Shown: in pieces, positions 17,478 to 25,382 of the stretch | Layout of the letters: every line of letters begins with the position of its first letter | Numbering within the stretch: position 1 is the first letter of the stretch | NCBI RefSeq assembly: GCF_902729435.1 | Contig: NZ_CACVCG010000090.1 | Location: forward strand, 9,300 to 73,299 | Direction of reading: 5' to 3' | DNA from: Magnetospirillum sp. UT-4 | GTDB taxonomy: Bacteria > Pseudomonadota > Alphaproteobacteria > Rhodospirillales > Magnetospirillaceae | DNA: 64,000 bases | Program-made: the position numbers and the translations under genes | The notes under the pieces: model-generated | Database searches by the model: none | Seen by the model: only the letters and a program-made list of their open reading frames with translations | What the model was told of the DNA's origin: nothing

Positions 17478-18898
17478 GCGTCCTCCTTGGGGATGGGGCA
17501 GGCGCCGGCACGGATCAGGCGAAGCTCGGCGGGCAGGGTCAGGCCGGCCATCACGCCGCGGCCGTCGGCAACCAGCGGCGTGCGCATGGCGGCCAGCAGG
17601 GATGGCCAGTCGAGACTGCGGTATTGCGGCCACGCGGTAGCGATCAGGGCGGCATCGGCGCCTTCCAGCGCCTCGCCCGCCGTCCCGGCGGTGTCGATGC
17701 CGCGGCCGGCGGCGGCGGCGCGGGCGGCCGGCAGCGGATCGTTGGCGATGGGGTGGGCGCCCAGGACGGCCAGCCGCTCGATGGCGGCCAGGGCCGGCGA
17801 GCAGCGCAGGTCGTCGGTGCCGGGCTTGAAGGTCAGCCCCAGCACCGCCACCCGCTTGCCGCCAAGGCCTCCGGCGGCGGCGGCGAGGCGGTCGACCAGG
17901 GCGGCGGGGCGCTCGGCATTGACCGCCAGCACCGCCTCGACCAGCGGCAGCGGCACGCCGATCCGCCGCCCGTAGGCCGCCAGGGCGGCCAGGTCCTTGG
18001 GGAAGCACGAGCCGCCGAAGCCCAGCCCGCCGGACAGGAACGCCACCGCCCCGGCCCGCCCGCCGCCCGGGCCGTCGAGCATGCGGTCCAGGTGCACCGC
18101 CGCCAGCACCCGCTCCTGGTCGGTGCCGGGAATGGCCTCGCACAGGGCGGCGATCTGGTTGGCATACGAAATCAGCGTCGCCTGCAGGGTGTTGGCGGCG
18201 TATTTCACCAACTCGGCCTCGGCCAGGGTGAGGCGCAGGATCGGGGCGCGGAAGGGGCGGTAGAGGGCGGCCATGATCTCGCCCGAGCGGTCGTCCCACT
18301 GGCCGACGACGATGCGGTCGGGCTCCAGGAAGTCGCGCACGGCGCTGCCCTGGCTGAGGAATTCCGGGTTCATGGCAAGGCCGAAGGCGGTGCCGGCGCG
18401 GCCGCCCGACTGGCGCTCCAGGTGGTCGCGGATGATGGTGGCGGTGGTGCCCGGTGGCACCGTGCTCTTCACCGCCACCACCGGGAAGCCGGTGCGCCCG
18501 CGCAGGGCGCGGCCGATGTCCGAAGCCGCCGCCTCCACCGCCGACAGGTCGATGCCGCCCGGCCCCGCCGGCGTGCCGACGGCGATCATCACCACCCGGG
18601 CCTCGGCGGCGGCGGCAAGGTCGGTGGTGGCGGCCAGGCGGCCGGTCCGGTGCGCCTCGGCGATCAGTTCGGGCAGCCCCTCCTCGTGAATGGGCGAGCG
18701 GCCGGCGGCCAGGGCTTCGATGCGGGCGCCATCACGGTCGATGCAGGTCACCCGGTGCCCGGCCGCCGCCAGGCAGGCGCCGGTCACCAGCCCGACATAG
18801 CCGGCCCCGACCACCGCCACGTTCATCGCTTCGTCATGGGGCATCGCTTCGTCATGGGGCATCGCTTCGTCATGGGGCATCGGCTCGTCATGGGGCAT
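17474..18898 (-). CDS. UDP-glucose/GDP-mannose-type 6-dehydrogenase
   Basis: Oxidises a nucleotide hexose to the uronate using two NAD+. It has the N-terminal Rossmann motif VAVVGAGYVGLVTGACLA, the central VKYAANTLQATLISYANQIA helix, and the catalytic-cysteine region GGLGFGGSCFPKDLAAL (Cys near residue 298). The C-terminal domain has VLGLTFKPGTDDLRCSP. The downstream UXS-like gene suggests UDP-glucose as substrate. The start is ambiguous: an 18-bp tandem repeat encodes MPHDEP/MPHDEA four times before the conserved MNVAVVGAGY. An aagaagga site lies just upstream of the 18898 ATG, giving 474 residues; starting at MNVAVV (18826) gives the usual 450. Confidence 0.9.
   Translation of the reverse strand: MPHDEPMPHDEAMPHDEAMPHDEAMNVAVVGAGYVGLVTGACLAAAGHRVTCIDRDGARIEALAAGRSPIHEEGLPELIAEAHRTGRLAATTDLAAAAEARVVMIAVGTPAGPGGIDLSAVEAAASDIGRALRGRTGFPVVAVKSTVPPGTTATIIRDHLERQSGGRAGTAFGLAMNPEFLSQGSAVRDFLEPDRIVVGQWDDRSGEIMAALYRPFRAPILRLTLAEAELVKYAANTLQATLISYANQIAALCEAIPGTDQERVLAAVHLDRMLDGPGGGRAGAVAFLSGGLGFGGSCFPKDLAALAAYGRRIGVPLPLVEAVLAVNAERPAALVDRLAAAAGGLGGKRVAVLGLTFKPGTDDLRCSPALAAIERLAVLGAHPIANDPLPAARAAAAGRGIDTAGTAGEALEGADAALIATAWPQYRSLDWPSLLAAMRTPLVADGRGVMAGLTLPAELRLIRAGACPIPKEDA
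18824..18898 (-). repeat. 18-bp tandem repeat creating five in-frame ATG codons
   Basis: Four tandem 18-bp units (each encoding MPHDEA, the first MPHDEP) end at the conserved start of the dehydrogenase. In-frame ATG codons occur at 18898, 18880, 18862, 18844 and 18826. The three units nearest the gene body are identical, which suggests recent slippage. Confidence 0.85.
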
Positions 18899-19142
18899 GG
18901 CCGGTCCTTCTTCGGGTTCGCGGACCATGGACCTTGCGCCCGGCCGCCATCGGCGTGGAAGACCGGCAGGCGGATAGTCGGGCCCGTCAAGCGGAGAGGG
19001 GGAGGCCCATCGGTGGCATCGCCGCTTGTCCGCTGCGATGTGGCGCCGTTGCGGGCCTAAATGCCTAGGCGGACCGGCAATCGGCCCCAGACGTTCCTCC
19101 ACCCCGACGTTCCGCCACCCCCCGGATGAAAGGACCCAGGCC

Positions 19143-20390
19143 GTGAAGGATGCGGACCCTCGCGAGGACCTTGTCGCCCAGGCGCGGACCGGCTGCCGCT
19201 TCTGCGGCGGCCCGCTGCACGACGTGGTCGATCTCGGCATGTCACCGCTGTGTGAAAGCTTCCTGGCCGAGGAGCAGCTCGACCGCATGGAGCCCTTCTA
19301 CCCGCTCAAGGTCAGGGTCTGCGGCGACTGCTTCCTGATGCAGCTGGGGCAGTACGTGGCCCCGGCCGACATCTTCGGCGAATACGCCTATTTCTCATCC
19401 TATTCCGACACCTATCTGGAGCACGCCCGCAGCTACGTCGAGGCGATGATCGCCCGGCTGGGCCTGAATGGCGCCTCGCGGGTGGTCGAGTTGGCCTCCA
19501 ACGACGGCTACCTGCTGCGCCACTTCGTCGCCCGCGGCATCCCGGCGCTGGGCATCGAGCCGGCCGCCAACGTCGCCCGCGCCGCCCTCGCCCAGGGGGT
19601 GCCGACCCGGGTCGCCTTCTTCGGCGCCGAGCTGGGCGGGCAACTGGAACCGGCCGACCTGGTGATCGCCAACAACGTGCTGGCCCAGGTGCCCGACCTC
19701 AACGACTTCGTCGCCGGCATGCGCCGGCTGCTGAAGCCGCACGGGGTGGCGACGGTGGAGTTCCCGCATCTGTTGACGCTGATCGCCGGCAACCAGTACG
19801 ACACGATCTACCACGAGCATTTCTCGTACTTCTCGCTCGGCACCGCCCGGCGCATCTTCGCCGCCCACGGCCTGGCCGTCTTCGACGTCGAGGCGATCTG
19901 GACCCATGGCGGCTCGCTCCGGCTGTACCTCGCCGCCGATGGCCGCCCGGTGCAGCCTTGCGTCGCCGAAACCGTGGCCAAGGAGGCCGAGGCCGGCCTC
20001 GACCGCCTGGCCGGCTTCGCCCATTTCGCCGAGCAGGTGCGCCAGGCGCGCTGGAACCTGCTGGACTTCCTGATCCGCGCCAAGTGGTACGGCAAGTCAA
20101 TCGCCGCCTACGGCGCGCCGGGCAAGGGCAACACCCTGCTGAATTATTGCGGCATCCGCGGCGACATCCTGGACTACGCGGTCGACCGCAATCCCTACAA
20201 GCACGGCAAGTACACCCCGGGCACCCACATTCCCATCCATCCGCCCGAGCGCCTGAGCCAGACCCGGCCCGATTACGTGCTGGTGCTGCCGTGGAACCTC
20301 CGGCACGAGATCATGGACGCCCACGCCTATATCCGCGACTGGGGCGGGCGGTTCGTGGTTCCCATTCCCGACGTCGCCGTCTTTCCCTGA
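19143..20390 (+). CDS. Class I SAM-dependent C-methyltransferase
   Basis: A 415-residue protein of the three-domain sugar C-methyltransferase family (TylCIII/NovU type). The N-terminal zinc-binding domain has CRFCGGPL and the paired CGDC. A central Rossmann methyltransferase domain has VVELASNDGYLLRHF, and a C-terminal domain contains AYGAPGKGNTLLNYCGI. A conserved YDTIYHEHFSYFS segment lies at the catalytic site. Relatives methylate a carbon of a nucleotide-linked keto-sugar. The GTG at 19143 is preferred: it has a gaaagga site and gives the family length, whereas starting at 19026 adds a low-complexity leader. It begins a plus-strand group divergent from the dehydrogenase gene. Confidence 0.87.
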   Translation: MKDADPREDLVAQARTGCRFCGGPLHDVVDLGMSPLCESFLAEEQLDRMEPFYPLKVRVCGDCFLMQLGQYVAPADIFGEYAYFSSYSDTYLEHARSYVEAMIARLGLNGASRVVELASNDGYLLRHFVARGIPALGIEPAANVARAALAQGVPTRVAFFGAELGGQLEPADLVIANNVLAQVPDLNDFVAGMRRLLKPHGVATVEFPHLLTLIAGNQYDTIYHEHFSYFSLGTARRIFAAHGLAVFDVEAIWTHGGSLRLYLAADGRPVQPCVAETVAKEAEAGLDRLAGFAHFAEQVRQARWNLLDFLIRAKWYGKSIAAYGAPGKGNTLLNYCGIRGDILDYAVDRNPYKHGKYTPGTHIPIHPPERLSQTRPDYVLVLPWNLRHEIMDAHAYIRDWGGRFVVPIPDVAVFP

Positions 20391-20404
20391 ACACGAGGTG
20401 CGCC

Positions 20405-21217
20405 ATGAAGGTCGTCCTGTTCTGCGGCGGTTTGGGCATGCGCATGCGCGACTGGTCCCAGACCCTGCCCAAGCCGATGGCGAGCCTGCGCAACCGGCCG
20501 CTGATCTGGCACGTGATGCGCTGGTACGCCCATTGGGGGCACACCGACTTCATCCTTTGCCTCGGCCATCGCGGCGAGGCCATCAAGGAATACTTCCTGG
20601 GCTATTCCGAGGCGCTGTCAAACGACTTCGTGCTGTCCGACGGCGGCCGGCGGGTCGATCTGCTGGCCGAGGACATCCGCGACTGGCGCATCACCTTCGT
20701 CGATACCGGGATGGGCGCCAATATCGGCCAGCGGCTGAAGGCGGTGGAGCCGTTCCTGGAGGGGGAGCAGACCTTCCTCGCCAATTATTCCGACGGCCTC
20801 ACCGACGTCGCCCTGCCCGATCTGATCGAGCGCCACCGCGCCACCCGCGCCGTCGCCACCTTCCTGGCGGTGCGGCCCAGCCAGTCCTTCCACGTGGCGC
20901 GCATGGGCGAGGACGGCACCGTCGCCGGCATCGACGACGTGCGCGAGACCGACATGTGGATCAACGGCGGCTACTTCGTGCTCGACCGCGCCATCTTCCA
21001 GGCCATGGGCGAGGGCGAGGAACTGGTGCTGGAGCCGTTCCAGCGCCTGATCGCCGCCGGCCGCCTGGCCGCCTTCCGCTATGAGGGGTTCTGGCGCGCC
21101 GTCGACACCTTCAAGGACCTGTCCGAGATGGAGACGCTGGTGGCCCGCGGACCGGGTCCGTGGGAGAGCTGGCGGCGGCCGGCCTTGCGCCGCTCACCCG
21201 GATTGGCGGCGGAATGA
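20405..21217 (+). CDS. Sugar-1-phosphate nucleotidylyltransferase (glucose-1-P cytidylyltransferase-like)
   Basis: A 270-residue nucleotidyltransferase. Its start MKVVLFCGGLGMRMRDWSQ is a variant of the GGxGTR pyrophosphorylase loop, followed by the conserved PKPM lysine. The segments HVMRWYAHWGHTDFILCLG and IKEYF are characteristic of the RfbF-like branch. FLANYSDGLTDV carries the metal-binding Asp. It probably activates a hexose-1-phosphate with CTP, but the altered loop means the nucleotide is uncertain. It follows the methyltransferase gene by 14 bases. No CDP-glucose dehydratase lies nearby, so the product likely enters another route. Confidence 0.83.
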   Translation: MKVVLFCGGLGMRMRDWSQTLPKPMASLRNRPLIWHVMRWYAHWGHTDFILCLGHRGEAIKEYFLGYSEALSNDFVLSDGGRRVDLLAEDIRDWRITFVDTGMGANIGQRLKAVEPFLEGEQTFLANYSDGLTDVALPDLIERHRATRAVATFLAVRPSQSFHVARMGEDGTVAGIDDVRETDMWINGGYFVLDRAIFQAMGEGEELVLEPFQRLIAAGRLAAFRYEGFWRAVDTFKDLSEMETLVARGPGPWESWRRPALRRSPGLAAE

Positions 21218-21276
21218 TCGGGAACCCGGCGCCGCCTCCGGGTGTTGCGCAGCCCAGACGGTGGGAGTGTGCACTT

Positions 21277-21531
21277 ATGTCGATTCGCGTTCTGGACACC
21301 AGGGAGACCTATCGGCTGATCACCGATGGCGCCGGGCACTTTGCCGTGGTCGAGGTCCGCTGCAACCATGTCTATTCGCTGTGCGGGCATGCCCGCGCCG
21401 GGGCGCCCGACAGCGAGCAGGGCATGGCCGAGGTCGCCGCCGCCAGCGGCTGGTCGAGCGAGGCGGCGGCGCGGCGCTGCTTCGACGCCGCCGTGCGCGG
21501 CGAGGAGTACTTCAAGCAGATGCTGTGGTGA
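21277..21531 (+). CDS. Small hypothetical protein
   Basis: An 84-residue protein (MSIRVLDTRETYRLITDG... ending EEYFKQMLW) that I do not recognise. It contains two cysteines, no signal peptide and no membrane segment. Codon use resembles that of the neighbours. A gggag site lies nine bases before the ATG at 21277. An earlier ATG at 21214 overlaps the stop of the nucleotidyltransferase (ATGA), but its extra residues are proline-rich and unconvincing. It is the last gene of this plus-strand group and overlaps the convergent nudC gene by 20 bases. Confidence 0.55.
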   Translation: MSIRVLDTRETYRLITDGAGHFAVVEVRCNHVYSLCGHARAGAPDSEQGMAEVAAASGWSSEAAARRCFDAAVRGEEYFKQMLW

Positions 21532-22444
21532 GCAGCCAGTCGTCCAGCAGTACCCGCGCCAGGGTGCCGGCGCGCGGCAGGAACAGGCCGGAGCCGGTTT
21601 CCCTGTGCCTGTCGTCGAAGCGGGCACGGATGTCTTCGCGGCTGAACCAGGCGGCGTCCTCGATCTCGTCGGGGTCCGCCTCGAGGGTGCCGCCCACGGC
21701 GCGGCCGGTGAAGCCGATCATCAGCGACGACGGGAACGGCCAGGGCTGGCTGGCGACGTAGGCGATTTCCGCGACCGCGATGCCGGTCTCCTCCAGCACC
21801 TCGCGCGCCACCGCCTCCTCCAGGCTTTCGCCCGGTTCGACGAAGCCGGCCAGCACCGACCACATGCCGGCCGGCCAGGCATGCTGGCGGTGCAGCAGCA
21901 CCCGGCCGGCGCCGTCGTCGATGCGCATGATCACCGCCGGATCGGTGCGCGGATAGCTTTGGGCGGCGCAGCGCTCGTCCTGGCACACCCGCAGGAAGCC
22001 GCCGTCGCGGGATTCGGTGGGGGCGCCGCAGACGGGGCAGAAGCGGGCGCGGCGATGCCAGGCCAGCAGCGCGCGGCCATAGGCCAGCAGCCCGCCCTCG
22101 GCGTGGGGCAGGGCGGGGCCGTGCAGGCGCAACGGCAGCCATTGCCCCTCCAGCCCGAGGGCCGGGGGCGAGCGGTCGGGTTCGGCGGCGGCGATGTCGG
22201 CGACGAAGACCGGGTGGCCGCCCCAAAGCCCGAGAAAGGCGGTGGTCTCGGCCAGCTCCATGGCCAGCGCCGCCGCCTGGCCCGAGAGCACAACGCCGCG
22301 GTCGCCGGCAATGAGCGACAGTTCCTGCCACAAGGGAACCACCAGCCGCTCGGGCGAGGCGGCAAGGGCGGCCAGCGCCCCGGGGTCGCGGCGCAGCCGG
22401 TGGGCGCGGTCGATGGGAACGGCCGAATAGAGGATGTTCGTCAT
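21512..22444 (-). CDS. nudC: NAD+ diphosphatase
   Basis: A 310-residue Nudix hydrolase that cleaves NAD(H) to NMN and AMP and, in E. coli, also removes NAD caps from RNA. It has the N-terminal NudC domain, then a zinc ribbon beginning CPVCGAPTE (near residue 135) with the second pair in CQDERC, and SYPRTDPAVIM, a NudC hallmark. The Nudix box GFVEPGESLEEAVAREVLEE lies near residues 200-222, followed by the SQPWPFPSSLM motif unique to NudC. The start at 22444 fits the family length. It diverges from the GGDEF/EAL gene. Confidence 0.95.
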   Translation of the reverse strand: MTNILYSAVPIDRAHRLRRDPGALAALAASPERLVVPLWQELSLIAGDRGVVLSGQAAALAMELAETTAFLGLWGGHPVFVADIAAAEPDRSPPALGLEGQWLPLRLHGPALPHAEGGLLAYGRALLAWHRRARFCPVCGAPTESRDGGFLRVCQDERCAAQSYPRTDPAVIMRIDDGAGRVLLHRQHAWPAGMWSVLAGFVEPGESLEEAVAREVLEETGIAVAEIAYVASQPWPFPSSLMIGFTGRAVGGTLEADPDEIEDAAWFSREDIRARFDDRHRETGSGLFLPRAGTLARVLLDDWLLTTASA

Positions 22445-22531
22445 CCTCGAACCATGGCATGGTGTCCGTGTGCGCCTCAAGCCCGTTGCGCTTTGCCGCA
22501 GGGTGGGGAAAATGGGGGCGCAGGGGGACAA

Positions 22532-24193
22532 ATGGAACAACGCCGCTCGATCCTGGACGCCATTCTCGACAACATCGGTGACGCCGTCGTGCTGACCGAT
22601 GGCGAGGGCAGGGTCGTGCGCGTCAACCGCGCCTTCGAGGACCTGACCGGCCACAGCGGCGCCGCGCTGGTGGACGCCGCGGCCGGCAACGCGCTGGAGA
22701 TGGCCGAGGGCCTGGCGCGGGTGGTTCGCGCCACCGGGGCGGGCCGCTGGGTCGGCACCCTGCGCTGCGCCGGCGGCGGCGACTGCGCCGTCGAGCTCCG
22801 GATTTCCGCCGTCGATGACATGGGCGGAGTGGCGGCCGGCTACCTGGGCATCGTGCGCTCAGCCGAGGGACTCCCGCCCGAACCCGAGGCATCGCGCTTC
22901 GGCCACGACACCCTGACCGGCCTGCCCAACCGCGACATCTTCGTCGATCGCGTCGAGCAGGCGCTGCTGCTGGCCCACCGCGCCAGGCAGTCGGTCGCCC
23001 TGCTGATGATGGGGCTGGACCGCTTCAGCCTGATCAACGACGCGCTCGGCCATTCCGCCGGCGACAGCCTGCTGGTCGAGGTGTCGCGGCGCCTGCGCAA
23101 ATGCATCCGCGAGACCGACACCGCGGTGCGCCTGGACGGCGACCGCTTCGCCCTGGTGATGTCCATCGCCGACGTGGACGACAGCGTCATCGTCGCCGAG
23201 AAGGTGCTGAACGCCATCAAGGAGCCCTTCGCCGTGGACGGGCAGGAGGTGGTGGTCACCTTCTCCATCGGCATCGCCCTTTATCCCGAGGACGCGCCCG
23301 ACGTCGAGAGCCTGGGCAAGGCGGCCGAGAACGCCCTGCACTTCGCCAAGACCTCGGGGCGCAACCAGTATCAGTTCTTCTCGAAGGACATGAACCAGAA
23401 GGCCAAGGTCCGCCTCGACCTCGAGGCGCGCATGCGCCGCGCCCTGGCCAACCAGGAATTCATCGTCTTCTACCAGCCCAAGGTGTCGGCCGAGGACGAG
23501 CGCCTGGTCGGGGCCGAAGCGCTGGTGCGCTGGATGGATCCCGATCGCGGCATGGTCTCGCCCGGCGAATTCATCCCGGTGGCCGAGGAGACCGGCCTGA
23601 TCGAGCCCATCGGCGAATGGGTGCTGCGCCGCTCGTGCGAGCAGATGCAGGGCTGGTACGAGGCGGGGTTGAAACCGGTGCGGGTGTCGGTCAACGTCTC
23701 GGCCCGGCAGTTCCGCTCGCGCACCCTGCTCGACATCGTCAAGGGCGTGCTGACCGAAACCGGCCTCGATCCCCGCTGGCTGGAGCTGGAAATCACCGAA
23801 AGCATGCTGATGAACGACGTCGAGGGGGTGGTGCGCAAGATGGCCGCCATCCGCGAACTGGGCATCGGCCTGTCCATCGACGATTTCGGTACCGGCTATT
23901 CGTCGCTCAGCTATCTCGGGCGCTTCCCCATCACCACCCTGAAGATCGACCGCGCCTTCATCGCCGACGTCGATACCAACCCCAAGACCGCCGAGATCGC
24001 CCGGGCCATCATCGGCCTGTCGCGGGGTCTCAACCTGGAAGTGGTGGCCGAGGGCGCCGAGGTGGTCGGCCACGTGAACTTCCTGCGCAGCCACGGCTGC
24101 CACACCGTGCAGGGCTTCTACTACTCCAAGCCCCTGCCGCCCGAGCAGTTCGAACAGAAGCTGCGCGAGGGCAAGGTGAGCCGGCCGGGCTGA
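22532..24193 (+). CDS. PAS-GGDEF-EAL protein with degenerate GGDEF site
   Basis: A 553-residue cytoplasmic cyclic-di-GMP protein. A PAS-like sensor fills about residues 1-110 (ILDNIGDAVVLTDGEGRVVRVN). The GGDEF domain has DTLTGLPNRDIFVDR, but its active-site loop reads LDGDRF near residue 200 instead of GGDEF, so cyclase activity is unlikely. The EAL domain is intact: GAEALVRW near 328, ELEITESML, SIDDFGTGYSSLSYL and LEVVAEGAE. It therefore probably hydrolyses c-di-GMP, with the GGDEF part as a regulatory GTP or c-di-GMP site. The ATG is assigned by domain start; ggggga precedes it. Confidence 0.88.
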   Translation: MEQRRSILDAILDNIGDAVVLTDGEGRVVRVNRAFEDLTGHSGAALVDAAAGNALEMAEGLARVVRATGAGRWVGTLRCAGGGDCAVELRISAVDDMGGVAAGYLGIVRSAEGLPPEPEASRFGHDTLTGLPNRDIFVDRVEQALLLAHRARQSVALLMMGLDRFSLINDALGHSAGDSLLVEVSRRLRKCIRETDTAVRLDGDRFALVMSIADVDDSVIVAEKVLNAIKEPFAVDGQEVVVTFSIGIALYPEDAPDVESLGKAAENALHFAKTSGRNQYQFFSKDMNQKAKVRLDLEARMRRALANQEFIVFYQPKVSAEDERLVGAEALVRWMDPDRGMVSPGEFIPVAEETGLIEPIGEWVLRRSCEQMQGWYEAGLKPVRVSVNVSARQFRSRTLLDIVKGVLTETGLDPRWLELEITESMLMNDVEGVVRKMAAIRELGIGLSIDDFGTGYSSLSYLGRFPITTLKIDRAFIADVDTNPKTAEIARAIIGLSRGLNLEVVAEGAEVVGHVNFLRSHGCHTVQGFYYSKPLPPEQFEQKLREGKVSRPG

Positions 24194-24274
24194 GGTCGGC
24201 GCTCCCGCCACCAACCTCAAGGCGCCCCGCGTCATTCCGCCCCTTCCCCTCGTCGTCATGGCCGGGCTTGACCC

Positions 24275-24586
24275 ACTTCTGTCCGGTCTAATTTTCGGAG
24301 AGCCTTCGGGAGCCCTTGGTTTCGGCCGCGTCCAGGGTGATGTTGGCGGAAGCGGACAGATTACCCTCGCCCGCCTGCGGGAGAGGGAGGGACCCGTCGC
24401 GCCAGCGACGGGAGGGAGAGGGCGCGCGCCGTCAGGTGCGCTTCGCGACAGCGAAAGCGCTGGTTTCTCCAGGTCTTGGGCGCGTGGACACGCGCCGCCC
24501 TCACCCCGGCTCGCTGACGCTCGCCCCCCTCTCCCGCAGGCGGGCGAGGGGGCATGGGCCAGCCGAAAATTAAACCGGACAGAAGT
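24275..24586 (+). mobile_element. 312-bp terminal-inverted-repeat element, copy A (non-coding)
   Basis: The 24-base ends (24275-24298 and 24563-24586) are near-perfect inverted repeats starting acttctgtccggt. The interior carries GC-rich inverted arms and no credible gene. A second copy of identical length and orientation lies at 31000-31311 and differs only at scattered sites plus one short block near 24465-24480. The bases gggcttgaccc occur directly on both sides, which could be an 11-bp target duplication or part of the surrounding repeat. The remaining 24194-24777 contains this element, an FNR-like site and presumably the nap promoter. It behaves like a MITE or large intergenic repeat; no transposase is visible. 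Confidence 0.75.
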
Positions 24587-24685
24587 GGGCTTGACCCGGC
24601 GATTCACGTGGGTCCGCCCGCACGCTTTATGAAACAATGAGTTAGGCCGCGCCACCTGAATGCCCCTTCGTTCACCGGGGGCTTG

Positions 24686-24699
24686 TTGACCAAAATCAA
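24686..24699 (+). promoter_or_regulatory. Putative FNR/CRP-type box upstream of nap
   Basis: TTGAC-caaa-ATCAA matches the FNR consensus TTGAT-N4-ATCAA at nine of ten positions. It lies 79 bases before the napF start, where a class II site at -41.5 would place transcription near 24734. It fits oxygen-controlled nap expression. No binding data are available from sequence. Confidence 0.6.
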
Positions 24700-24777
24700 G
24701 TAAGCCCCTTCGAGATAGGTTCACTCTACCCGCATGGATAGCCCTTCGGGGACGCATATCCAGTGCGAGGCAGAGCC

Positions 24778-25083
24778 ATGAGTCGCAGTATCAGCCGCCG
24801 TGCCTTTCTGGGCCGGACGCCCGACACGCAGCCGCCGCCCTCCGACGGGGCGCGGGTGGCGACGCTGTCCGGCGGCTGTCTGGCCGCCGCCGGGACCACC
24901 TGCATGGCCTGCGCCGACCCCTGCGAGCCCCGCGCCCTGCGCCTGCGCCCCCTGCCGGGCGGCCGCGCCCTGCCGCTCATCGACGCCGTTCTCTGCACCG
25001 GCTGCGGCGACTGCCTCGCGGTCTGCCCGGTCGGCGCCCTTTCCCTTGAACCCGCCAGCCAGGAGACCCTTGCATGCGCGTGA
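24778..25083 (+). CDS. napF: NapF-like ferredoxin, short form
   Basis: A 101-residue iron-sulfur protein at the head of the nap operon. It opens with SISRRAFLGR, as NapF proteins do, has a partial cysteine group CMACADPCEP and one full 4Fe-4S motif CTGCGDCLAVCP near the C-terminus. Typical NapF is about 160 residues with three or four clusters, so this is a reduced version. NapF is thought to help load or activate NapA in the cytoplasm. The start at 24778 has a gagg site; a GTG at 24763 is the alternative. The end overlaps napD by ten bases. Confidence 0.78.
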   Translation: MSRSISRRAFLGRTPDTQPPPSDGARVATLSGGCLAAAGTTCMACADPCEPRALRLRPLPGGRALPLIDAVLCTGCGDCLAVCPVGALSLEPASQETLACA

Positions 25084-25382
25084 ACGCCTTCATCGCCCGC
25101 GAGCACGCCGAGCCGCCGGTCCGGCCGGTCAACATCTGCGGCGTGCTGGTCCACGCCCGTCCCGAAAAGCTGGATCAGGTGAAGCCCGAAATCCTGGCCC
25201 TGCCCGGCTGCGAGATCCACGCCGGCGCCGAGGACGGCCGCCTGGTGGTGGTGGTCGAGGATGCCGAAGGCGAACTGGCCAGCACCACCATCAATCGCAT
25301 CAACGACATTCCGGGCGTGCTCTCGGTCGCCCTCGTCTACCACCATTTCGACACGGATCTTGAAGGGGAGTGCGTTCCATGA
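25074..25382 (+). CDS. napD: NapD chaperone for NapA maturation
   Basis: A 102-residue ferredoxin-fold chaperone that binds the twin-arginine signal peptide of NapA and prevents premature export. The pattern [31 protein letters not shown], then [18 protein letters not shown], is that of NapD. It is encoded between napF and napA with overlaps on both sides (10 bases with napF, 4 with napA), so it is translationally coupled to its client. Confidence 0.93.
   Translation: MRVNAFIAREHAEPPVRPVNICGVLVHARPEKLDQVKPEILALPGCEIHAGAEDGRLVVVVEDAEGELASTTINRINDIPGVLSVALVYHHFDTDLEGECVP

Noticed and set aside
18824-18898. CRISPR-like tandem repeats
   Set aside because: The 18-bp units are contiguous without spacers and are in frame with a coding sequence.
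24258-24632. Coding content inside the 312-bp elements
   Set aside because: Frames across both copies translate GC-rich inverted arms into Arg/Pro/Gly-rich peptides, with no start context or family match.
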